A DNA stretch of 12,974 bases from contig DATLJU010000209.1 in assembly GCA_035538735.1 (NCBI GenBank), positions 1-12,974 of the forward strand, written 5' to 3'. The position numbers and the translations under genes were made by a program. The DNA is from Anaeromyxobacter_A sp035538735 (GTDB lineage: Bacteria; Myxococcota; Myxococcia; Myxococcales; Anaeromyxobacteraceae). This document shows, one piece after another, positions 8,401-12,974 of the stretch (position 1 is its first letter; every line of letters starts with the position of its first letter). The notes beneath the pieces are model-generated. The model ran no database searches. It was not told the DNA's origin and worked only from the letters and a program-made list of their open reading frames with translations.

Positions 8401-8916
8401 ATGAGCTGGCTCCTCTATCCGAGCGTTTTCGGGGAGCTGGAGCGCCACCGGGCGGATTACTCCGACATCTCCGTCCTGCCGACGCCGCACTTCCTGTACG
8501 GCCTCGAGCCGGGCCAGGAGACGAGCATCGAGATCGAGCCCGGTAAGACGCTCATCGTGAAGCTCGTCATGGTGGGCCCGCTCGGGAAGGACGGCACGCG
8601 CGAGGTCTTCTTCGAGCTGAACGGAGAGGGCCGGAACGTCATCGTCCGCGATCACTCCGTCGCGCGCGACGACGCGGCGCGCGCCAAGGCGGACCGCGGG
8701 AACCCCAAGCACGTCGGCGCGCCGATGCCGGGCAAGATCGTGAAGCTGTGCGTCAAGCCGGGCGACGAGGTGGCGTCCGGCGCGGTCCTGCTCGTCACCG
8801 AGGCCATGAAGATGGAGACGAACGTGAAGGCCAAGGCGGCCGGGCGCGTGGCGGAGGTGCGCTTCCCCGAGGGCGCCCAGGTGGAGAAGGAGGACCTCCT
8901 CGTCGTCCTCGCCTGA
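5458..8916 (+). CDS. pyc: pyruvate carboxylase, complete single chain
   Basis: This biotin enzyme of 1152 residues converts pyruvate, bicarbonate and ATP to oxaloacetate in the cytoplasm. Biotin carboxylase domain, about 10-470: VLAANRGEIAIRIFRAA, HPGYGFLSENAEFA, the glycine-rich ATP lid KAAAGGGGRGMR at 169-180, and EMNPRIQVEHTVTE at 299-312. Carboxyltransferase domain, from about 540: TDTTMRDAHQSLLATR with Asp549, the carboxylated lysine Lys718 in GVKDMAG, and metal-binding histidines in HLHTHD (His745, His747). The C-terminal biotin carrier domain has EAMKMET with biotinyl-Lys1118. The length is normal and no motif is missing. The ATG at 5458 is preceded by GAGGTGG and is where homology begins; the open frame upstream to 5281 is Arg-rich and non-conserved. 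An MFS gene follows after 10 bp, probably on the same transcript. Confidence 0.97.
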   Translation: MPATAPTPARRIRKVLAANRGEIAIRIFRAATELGMGTVAIYSHEDRLSLHRYKADEAYLIGKGKGPIDAYLGIDEIIALAREKEVDAIHPGYGFLSENAEFAERVEAAGLVFVGPTAEQQRRLGDKVAGRKAAIQAGVPVVPGTDGPIEHEEEALLFARTHGYPIIIKAAAGGGGRGMRVARDRRELVEGLASARSEARASFGNPTVFLERYIERPKHIEVQVLGDAHGNLVHFFERDCSIQRRHQKVVELAPAPDLAPNLRDAICQAALKIAALVRYRSAGTCEFLVDREGRFYFIEMNPRIQVEHTVTEMITGRNLVQAQLRVAEGATLADLGIPDQRAIEVRGHAIQCRVTTEDPRNGFMPDTGTLKAYRSPGGAGVRLDAGSAFTGAVITPHYDSLLVKVSTWGLTLEESSRIMHRCLQEFRIRGVKTNIAFLENVVTHPEFLAGRCDTAFIDEHPELREARRRQDRASKLLQFLGEVVVNGSPGVPSKLAPSKLREPMLPALEPAAPRPKGTRDLMREGGPEALVAWVLAQQRLLVTDTTMRDAHQSLLATRVRSYDLLRIAPATSRLAAGLFSLEAWGGATFDVSMRFLKEDPWERLHRLSEAIPNVCLQMLLRGSNAVGYTNYPDNVVEAFVATAARAGVDVFRVFDALNWTKGMAVAMAAVRRSGKLCEGAMCYTGDITDPERDKYPLAYYVALAKELERMGAHVLGVKDMAGLLKPFAARKLVKALKEEVGLPVHLHTHDTSGYAGATLLEAAQAGVDIVDAALSPLSGLTAQPSLNTLAAVLRGTPWDTGLDEDGLQQLANYWEMVREQYAPFESGLKSGTAEVYRHEIPGGQYSNFRPQVAGLGLLDRWEECKEMYRKVNLLFGDIVKVTPSSKVVGDMAMFLVKNDLQPEDVLRPGQDLAFPESVVGMFKGMLGQPHGGWPAELQRIVLKGEEPIHVRPGELIEPADLEAERRKAAERVGHAVSDEQLMSWLLYPSVFGELERHRADYSDISVLPTPHFLYGLEPGQETSIEIEPGKTLIVKLVMVGPLGKDGTREVFFELNGEGRNVIVRDHSVARDDAARAKADRGNPKHVGAPMPGKIVKLCVKPGDEVASGAVLLVTEAMKMETNVKAKAAGRVAEVRFPEGAQVEKEDLLVVLA

Positions 8917-8926
8917 GAGCCCGGGG

Positions 8927-10111
8927 GTGCGGCGCGAGACGGCGGCGCTCTACCTGGCGACCATCGCCTGCTACGCCGACATGTACCTCACGCAGCCCGT
9001 GCTGCCGGAGCTGTCGCGCGAGTTCGGCGTGGCGCCCGCGCAGGCGGGGCTCACCGTCTCGGCGGTGGTGCTCGCCATCGCCGCCGCGTCCACCCTGTAC
9101 GGCGCGCTGTCCGACGCGCTCGGCCGGCGGCGGGTCATGGTGGCGTCGGCGGCGCTCCTCGTCGTGCCCACGCTCGCCTGCGCCTTCGCGCCGTCGTTCC
9201 GCGCGCTCCTGGCGCTCCGCGCGCTGCAAGGCGCCTTCATCCCCGGCGTGACGGCGGTGTCGGTGGCCTACGCCGGCGACCGGTGGCCGCCGGACCGGCT
9301 GACGCGCGTCGTGGCGGGGATCATGGGCGCGGCCGTGGCCGGTGGCCTCCTCGGCCGCGTCATGGCGGGGCCGGTCACGGCCGCGTTCGGCTGGCGGGCC
9401 ACCTTCCTCGTGGGCGCGGCGGTGACCGCGGTCGCCGCCGCCGGCCTCGCGCGCGAGCTGGGCCCCGCGCCGGCGCGCCAGCCGCTCGCGCTGCACAGTG
9501 CCTGGGCCGGCGTGATGGGGCATCTGCGCGAGCCGCGGCTGCTGGGCGCGTTCCTCATCGGCGCCTCCCTCTTCTTCGGCTGGATGGGGCTCTTCACGTT
9601 CCTCCCCTACCACCTCACGTCCGGCCGGTACCGGCTGCCGACCGCGCTCGTGTCGAGCGTCTACCTCGTCTACACGGCCGGCGTGGTGGCCTCGCCGATG
9701 GCGGGGAGGCTCGCCCAGCGGTTCCCGCCTCGCGCCGTCATGGCGGCCGGGCTCGCGGCCGGCGCGTGCGGGGCGGCGCTCACGCTGGCGGGACCGCTGC
9801 CGGTGGTCCTGGCGGGGCTCGTCGTGTTCGTGGGCGGCGCGTACACCGCCCAGGCGGTGGCGCCCTCGTTCGTGAACGCCAGCGCTCGGGTTGCGAAGGG
9901 CGGCGCCAACGCGCTGTATCTCAGCTTCTATTACGTGGGCGGGACGCTCGGGTCGTCGCTTCCGGGCCTCGCCTGGCAGCGCTGGCGCTGGCCGGGGGTG
10001 GTGGTGATCTGCTTCGCCGCGCTCGCGGCGGCGCTCGCGGCCGACGGGCTGCTCTGTGGGCGGCCGCTGCGCGCGCTGCGCCCTCAGAACGCCTCGTCGA
10101 AGGCGAGGTAG
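8927..10111 (+). CDS. MFS transporter, YnfM-like drug/proton antiporter family
   Basis: This is an inner-membrane major facilitator of 394 residues with about 12 hydrophobic segments. The opening ATIACYADMYLTQPVLPELS at 11-30 resembles the YnfM/AraJ branch. The classic loop 2-3 signature is present as GALSDALGRRRVMVAS at 59-74, with a weaker counterpart in the second half (GRLAQRFPPRAVMAAG at 260-275). The substrate cannot be read from sequence; relatives are putative efflux pumps for small organic molecules. The GTG at 8927 is the earliest start after the pyruvate carboxylase stop, with a weak GAGAG upstream, so translation is probably coupled. Its last 28 bp overlap the end of the convergent barrel gene. 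Co-transcription with pyc could mean organic-acid export, but that is only inference. Confidence 0.85.
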   Translation: MRRETAALYLATIACYADMYLTQPVLPELSREFGVAPAQAGLTVSAVVLAIAAASTLYGALSDALGRRRVMVASAALLVVPTLACAFAPSFRALLALRALQGAFIPGVTAVSVAYAGDRWPPDRLTRVVAGIMGAAVAGGLLGRVMAGPVTAAFGWRATFLVGAAVTAVAAAGLARELGPAPARQPLALHSAWAGVMGHLREPRLLGAFLIGASLFFGWMGLFTFLPYHLTSGRYRLPTALVSSVYLVYTAGVVASPMAGRLAQRFPPRAVMAAGLAAGACGAALTLAGPLPVVLAGLVVFVGGAYTAQAVAPSFVNASARVAKGGANALYLSFYYVGGTLGSSLPGLAWQRWRWPGVVVICFAALAAALAADGLLCGRPLRALRPQNASSKAR

Positions 10112-11343
10112 TAGGCGAGGGCCCCCTGCCCGCCGTAGCCCACCTCGAACCGGATCACCACCGACTCGTCGAGCAGCGCCCGGGCGCCGACGAACCCGCC
10201 GGCGCCGACGACCGGAGCGTGGACGCGGTCGCGTGCCCGGCCCACGTCGCCGCCCGTCGAGAGCCCCCACTCCTGCCGACGCCCGAACCAGCCGGTCCGG
10301 ACGAGCCAGGCGCGGAGCTCGGCGCCGACGAGGATCTTCTCCTCGCCCGAGAGCCGGTCACGCGCCAGGCCGCGGAGCGTGCCGTTCCCGCCCAGCCCCT
10401 CGCCGTAGGTGATCCCCTCGTACTGCGAGCGCTCGTAGAACGGCACGTCGCCGAGCTTGAGGTCGTAGAGGCCGCGGACGGCGAGCAGCGTGTCGGCCGA
10501 GAGCGGGAAGTACGCGCGGATCCCGACGTCGGCACCGGCGAGCTGGTGCGAGGCGAGCGCGGAGACCGGCGGCGACGCGAACAGCGACACGTCCGCGAGG
10601 ACGCCACGGCGCGGGGAAGAGGGCCGGTCGCGCGCGTCGTACACGAGCCCGACGTGCGCGAGCGACGAGGGCCCGCCCTCGATGCCCGGCGGTGACGCGG
10701 CGCGGAGCGCCTCGCCCGGATCCGCCACGGAGATGTGGGTGTAGCGGTAGCGCACCCACCAACCGAGCGGGCCGGCCAGGTCGCCGCGCAGGATGAGCGA
10801 CAGCCACGGGCCGGAGCTCCGCCAGCGGAACGGTGGAGGCGGGTTCCCGGACCCCGGGGCGACCGGGATGCCTCCCAGCGCGGCGCCCTCGCCCCAGTAC
10901 GGCGCCTCGGGATCGACCCAGACCTTCGCCTGCATGAAGGTCCGCAGCGAGGTATTCCACAGCCGGAGGAGCTCGGCTTTCGACTCGAGGCCGCGCGGAC
11001 CGTGGGTCGACCAGCCAAACCCCAGCACGCCCCAGTTGCCGCGCTGGCCCTCGCGGTCGAGCTGGTAGAGGTAGGCCGCGCCGCCGAGCTGGAGGCCGAT
11101 GTCGCTCCCGTAGGTGACGAGGGGGATGGCCGTCCACTGGACGACCGGCTGGCGCGGACCGGCCGGTGGCACCGGCGGCGTCGGGGTCGGGCTCGTGGGT
11201 TCGGTGCGAGTCGGGGTCGGCGCCGCGGTCGAGTCGGAGGCCGCGGCCGAGATCGCGGTCGCGGTCGGATTCGAGGTCGAGTTCGAGGTCGGAGTCGCGC
11301 CGAGCGGCGCGGCCAGCCAGAGCGCGAGCGCTACCGTGAGCAC
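10084..11343 (-). CDS. outer-membrane beta-barrel protein, BamA/TamA surface-antigen (D15) type without POTRA domains
   Basis: This protein of 419 residues is predicted to sit in the outer membrane. A short hydrophobic signal-like start (LTVALALWLAAPLGA) is followed by a Ser/Thr/Pro/Ala-rich linker at about 17-63, then a barrel domain to the end. Barrel motifs of the D15 family are clear: VYDARDRPSSPRRGVLADV at 234-252, GTLRGLARDRLSGEEK at 321-336 and GAELRAWL at 340-347. The protein ends in Phe, as outer-membrane barrels usually do. No POTRA repeats precede the barrel, so it is not BamA or TamA itself and its cargo is unknown. The GTG at 11343 is the only start after the upstream stop at 11359, giving a 15-bp gap and a likely two-gene operon with the protease-like gene. 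Its signal peptide lacks the usual basic residues. The 3' end overlaps the MFS gene by 28 bp. Confidence 0.8.
   Translation of the reverse strand: MLTVALALWLAAPLGATPTSNSTSNPTATAISAAASDSTAAPTPTRTEPTSPTPTPPVPPAGPRQPVVQWTAIPLVTYGSDIGLQLGGAAYLYQLDREGQRGNWGVLGFGWSTHGPRGLESKAELLRLWNTSLRTFMQAKVWVDPEAPYWGEGAALGGIPVAPGSGNPPPPFRWRSSGPWLSLILRGDLAGPLGWWVRYRYTHISVADPGEALRAASPPGIEGGPSSLAHVGLVYDARDRPSSPRRGVLADVSLFASPPVSALASHQLAGADVGIRAYFPLSADTLLAVRGLYDLKLGDVPFYERSQYEGITYGEGLGGNGTLRGLARDRLSGEEKILVGAELRAWLVRTGWFGRRQEWGLSTGGDVGRARDRVHAPVVGAGGFVGARALLDESVVIRFEVGYGGQGALAYYLAFDEAF
11252..11299. repeat. degenerate hexanucleotide tandem repeat inside the barrel gene
   Basis: Eight consecutive hexamers of the form NTCGNN (ATCGCG, GTCGCG, GTCGGA, TTCGAG, GTCGAG, TTCGAG, GTCGGA, GTCGCG on the plus strand) encode alternating Ser/Thr/Ala/Pro/Asn residues in the linker after the signal peptide. 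The 6-bp unit keeps the reading frame, so slippage would lengthen or shorten the linker two residues at a time. Confidence 0.55.
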
Positions 11344-11358
11344 TGCGCCGGCGCCTCG

Positions 11359-11904
11359 CTACGCTCCCTGCCGGATCTCCCACCACGGCAGCACGGCTGG
11401 CCTCGGCTCGCGTGCTCGGGGGCGAACGCCCTGGGCGGCGAGCAGATCGAGCACGGCCGCCACCGTCGGCTCCAGCGCCGGACGGACGCGGTCGGAGAGG
11501 CCCCCGTTGAGCTCGACACTCTCGGGCTCGGCCCCCAGCACCGACACCAAGCTCGGTGCGCCCCCCGTGAACTCGAGCGTGAGGACGAGATTGCGCAGCG
11601 ACGGCTCGTAGGGGCTGTTGCGGAGCGCTGGCTCGCGGTTCGGCAGGTCGCGGTCCATCACCTCGGCGTGGGCGAGCCGGTGAAGCGTGCCGGGCGGCGC
11701 CTTGCGGTGGACGCTCGAGATCACCACCAGCGACTCCACCCCCCGCACGAACGGCGTCAGGTCGACACCCTGCGTTCCAATCTCCGCGACCTGGACGTCG
11801 TCCGGCCAGTCGTACCAGCCCTCGAGGAGGTTCGCGACGTACGGGCCGAAGCCGTCGTCCCCCATGAGGACGTTCCCGAGGCCGATGATCGCGATGCGTG
11901 CCAT
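11359..11904 (-). CDS. [NiFe]-hydrogenase maturation protease (HyaD/HybD) family homologue, probably lacking the nickel site
   Basis: This protein of 181 residues has the HybD fold. The family start IAIIGLGNVLMGDDGFGPYV at 4-23 is well kept, as are the APPGT turn at 69-73 and the SVLGAEPESVELNGGLS region at 121-137, matching HybD's VGVIPESLE...GLT. In E. coli HybD, nickel is bound by Glu16, Asp62 and His93. Here the first position is Asp17, which is acceptable. The Asp62 position appears as Ser63 (VVISSVH) and His93 as Tyr99 (SPYEPSL versus SPHQLG), so two of three ligands look lost. No hydrogenase subunit is in the window. The barrel gene follows after 15 bp. The ATG at 11904 was chosen because homology begins there; a GTG at 11943 would add 13 unconserved residues. 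It may be a repurposed peptidase-like or scaffold protein. Confidence 0.8.
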   Translation of the reverse strand: MARIAIIGLGNVLMGDDGFGPYVANLLEGWYDWPDDVQVAEIGTQGVDLTPFVRGVESLVVISSVHRKAPPGTLHRLAHAEVMDRDLPNREPALRNSPYEPSLRNLVLTLEFTGGAPSLVSVLGAEPESVELNGGLSDRVRPALEPTVAAVLDLLAAQGVRPRAREPRPAVLPWWEIRQGA

Positions 11905-12064
11905 GGAGCTCGTCCGAGACGTGGAAGGGTAGGGCGGCGACACTCCGCCGCCCGTGGGGCCCCGTCACTCTGCCTGCGGGCCCCCAGCATTTCCACACCT
12001 TGTCGTGAAAAATCGTTCCGCGCCGACACCGTCCGGCGGTGCGGGCATCCTGGGCGCAGCCGCG

Positions 12065-12084
12065 CGAGCATGCGATGGCTCGAT
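12065..12084. promoter_or_regulatory. possible second copy of the korA-upstream operator-like element
   Basis: The plus strand begins CGAGCATGCG, identical to ten bases of the korA-upstream palindrome read on its minus strand (1974 to 1965), and ends GCTCGAT like that site. One extra A and one extra G sit in between. Arms CGAGC (12065-12069) and GCTCG (12078-12082) are inverted. It lies about 160 bases upstream of the protease-like gene. A shared regulator is possible but unproven. Confidence 0.3.
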
Positions 12085-12132
12085 ACTCCCGGTCGCAGCC
12101 ATCCGAAGTGGATCAGCATCGCCCCACGGGCA

Positions 12133-12152
12133 GGCGACCCTTCGCGGTCGCC
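12133..12152. repeat. inverted repeat (7-bp arms)
   Basis: GGCGACC (12133-12139) and GGTCGCC (12146-12152) are perfect arms around 6 bases. Going downstream from the exported-protein gene on the minus strand, it is the second of two hairpins, so the pair may act together in termination. No T tract follows. Confidence 0.35.
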
Positions 12153-12170
12153 CCGAGCGGTTCCGGGACG

Positions 12171-12196
12171 GCGCGCCCGCCTCCGGGCGGGCGCGC
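12171..12196 (-). terminator. hairpin after the exported-protein gene, probable terminator without T tract
   Basis: Perfect 11-bp arms (GCGCGCCCGCC at 12171-12181 and its complement at 12186-12196) enclose a 4-base loop. The hairpin starts 16 bases after the stop of the minus-strand exported-protein gene. It is made almost only of G and C and is followed by GTCCCGG rather than T residues, so it is not a canonical intrinsic terminator. Position and stability suggest a terminator or an RNA-end stabilising structure. Confidence 0.5.
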
Positions 12197-12212
12197 TGCC
12201 TGGTGTTCAGGC

Positions 12213-12830
12213 TCACCCGCCGTCGGCGCTGCCCGCGTCCGCCTTGCCAGCGTCGGCAGCCGCCGTCGGCGCGGGCGAGCCGGTGGTCGCAAACCACACG
12301 CCGTTCCCCGCGACGAAGACGACCGGCGCCAGGCAAGGCGCCGGGAGCGTGATCTTGGCCCGGATCTCCGCATTGCCGGTCGGCGTCGCATTCACGGCCG
12401 GCGTGGTCACGTTCGTCGTCACCGGCGCGCCGCCGTCGCTGGTGGTCATGCAGCTCACGATCACGGTGAACGTCGCGCTCGGGTTCGTGCCCTGCTGAGC
12501 CGCTGGAACGAGCGGATCATGAGCCAGGACGAGCCCGCTCACGAAGACCTCGAGTTCGCCATCGGCGCGAAGCGTGCCGTCGGCGTGATCGAGCGCCCAG
12601 GGCAGCCCGCCGCCGTTGACGCCACGAATCGGGTTGGAGCTGCCGACGTACGGGCCGGTCACCGGGGTCATCACGTGGAAGTCGAGTAGCGTGCCCTGCG
12701 GCCCGGCATCGGTCCCTGCATCCACGCCACCGTCGGTCTGCGCACGTGTCAGCATCCCCAGCGCGACGATCGCCAGCGCGGTAGCCGCCAGCATGAGCCC
12801 TCTCGCCAGGCCTCTCCCTTTCTCGGACAT
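12213..12830 (-). CDS. exported hypothetical protein with Asp-Ala-Gly-rich flanks
   Basis: This protein of 205 residues starts with a signal peptide: basic residues at 4, 6 and 10, a hydrophobic core at about 11-27 and probable cleavage near 30. There is no lipobox cysteine. The mature N-terminus (TDGGVDAGTDAG) and the C-terminus (AADAGKADAGSADGG) are low-complexity Asp/Ala/Gly, a style common in myxobacterial exported proteins. The core (about 47-183) holds SSNPIRGVNGGGLPWALDHA, DGTLRADGELEVFVSGLVL (85-103) and two cysteines, Cys127 and Cys166, which could form a disulfide. It resembles a group of uncharacterised exported proteins sharing the RGVN-GGLPW and TLRADG motifs, recalled from memory and not searched. 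The ATG at 12830 has a GGGGG run 6-10 bases upstream. Function is unknown. Confidence 0.75.
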   Translation of the reverse strand: MSEKGRGLARGLMLAATALAIVALGMLTRAQTDGGVDAGTDAGPQGTLLDFHVMTPVTGPYVGSSNPIRGVNGGGLPWALDHADGTLRADGELEVFVSGLVLAHDPLVPAAQQGTNPSATFTVIVSCMTTSDGGAPVTTNVTTPAVNATPTGNAEIRAKITLPAPCLAPVVFVAGNGVWFATTGSPAPTAAADAGKADAGSADGG

Positions 12831-12913
12831 GATGCACCCCCATGAAGAATTGGCTTGAGTGTGATCACGCCGGGTCTCGATGGCGAGCAGCGCTGCGTTG
12901 AAGGCAAAACGAA
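12831..12913. other. upstream region of the exported-protein gene
   Basis: These bases separate the exported-protein start from the terminator hairpin to its right, so the gene probably has its own promoter here, read on the minus strand. I could not pick a convincing promoter. A perfect 8-bp palindrome GTGATCAC lies at 12861-12868. Confidence 0.35.
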
Positions 12914-12939
12914 GGGGTGAGGGCGCGAGCCCTCACCCC
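12914..12939 (-). terminator. strong intrinsic terminator of a gene beyond the right edge
   Basis: GGGGTGAGGGC (12914-12924) and GCCCTCACCCC (12929-12939) are perfect 11-bp arms around a 4-base loop. On the minus strand the hairpin is followed by TTCGTTTTGCC, a broken T tract, so it most likely ends a minus-strand transcript entering from the right. On the plus strand nothing like a T tract follows. Two short minus-strand frames at the edge end just before it (a TAG at 12945-12947 after VGKRRVR, or a TAA at 12961-12963 after KRR). There is too little sequence to choose between them or to name the gene. Confidence 0.65.
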
Positions 12940-12974
12940 ACGAACTACCGGACGCGTCGTTTACCGACGCTTAG

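Larger units (their letters stand above)
11905..12212. other. 308-bp intergenic region with hairpins and no convincing gene
   Basis: No frame here shows a plausible protein; open frames are Arg/Ala/Pro-rich shadows. The region separates two minus-strand genes and should hold the promoter of the protease-like gene. A relatively AT-rich patch lies at about 11990-12016, but I cannot assign a -35/-10 or a sigma-54 site with confidence. Two strong hairpins lie nearer the exported-protein gene (12133-12152 and 12171-12196). A sequence resembling the korA-upstream palindrome occurs at 12065-12084. Confidence 0.6.

Noticed and set aside
5005..8712. 1235-codon minus-strand open frame opposite pyruvate carboxylase
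   Set aside because: It is a GC-driven shadow: a low-complexity Arg/Leu/His/Glu composition with no domains, fully antisense to an intact pyruvate carboxylase.
8795..10270. 491-codon minus-strand open frame opposite the MFS gene
   Set aside because: Arg/Gly/His-rich shadow without recognisable motifs; the plus-strand MFS frame shows membrane segments and the family signature.
11757..12119. 120-codon minus-strand frame overlapping the protease-like gene start
   Set aside because: Ser/Arg-rich out-of-frame shadow that overlaps most of the better supported gene start.
10735..12498. 587-codon plus-strand open frame opposite the barrel and protease-like genes
   Set aside because: Composition is shadow-like and crosses two intergenic regions; the minus-strand genes carry family motifs.

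Overview
The window is about 13 kb of very GC-rich DNA whose coding third positions are almost all G or C. This, together with the Asp-Ala-Gly-rich exported protein at the right end and a two-subunit 2-oxoacid oxidoreductase beside a single-chain pyruvate carboxylase, suggests a member of the Myxococcota (for example Anaeromyxobacter or a relative). That placement is inference from composition and gene content; there is no rRNA or tRNA here.

Layout, left to right. (1) Positions 1 to about 222 hold the end of an unrecognised plus-strand gene with no stop of its own. It runs head-on into a minus-strand DUF3683/FAD-binding oxidase (214-1821) that is cut off in the middle of its FAD-oxidase region. 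Both genes appear broken at one junction near 214-228. (2) A divergent intergenic region (1822-2024) carries a perfect 8-bp inverted repeat. It separates the oxidase from korA-korB (2025-4842), the fused gamma-alpha and beta subunits of a 2-oxoacid:ferredoxin oxidoreductase, most likely 2-oxoglutarate. (3) A small YciI-family gene (4872-5171, minus) converges on korB. (4) A complete pyruvate carboxylase (5458-8916) is followed 10 bp later by a YnfM-like MFS transporter (8927-10111). (5) Converging on the transporter, with a 28-bp overlap, is a minus-strand pair: a [NiFe]-hydrogenase maturation protease homologue (11359-11904), then an outer-membrane beta-barrel of the BamA/D15 surface-antigen type without POTRA domains (10084-11343). 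(6) A 308-bp non-coding stretch with two hairpins leads to an exported hypothetical protein (12213-12830, minus). Beyond it a perfect 11-bp hairpin probably terminates a gene lying mostly outside the right edge.

How the parts fit. KorAB and pyruvate carboxylase both act at the pyruvate/TCA-cycle node. Kor interconverts 2-oxoglutarate and succinyl-CoA with ferredoxin, and pyruvate carboxylase replenishes oxaloacetate. The rest looks like a mix of housekeeping and envelope genes. I see no CRISPR array, phage, insertion sequence, toxin-antitoxin pair or defence island.

The observations most worth following are: the double truncation at the left edge; the protease homologue, which appears to lack two of the three nickel ligands of HybD and sits with an envelope barrel instead of a hydrogenase; and the operator-like palindrome before korA, which has a close relative upstream of the protease-like gene. 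None of these amounts to a demonstrated new system.
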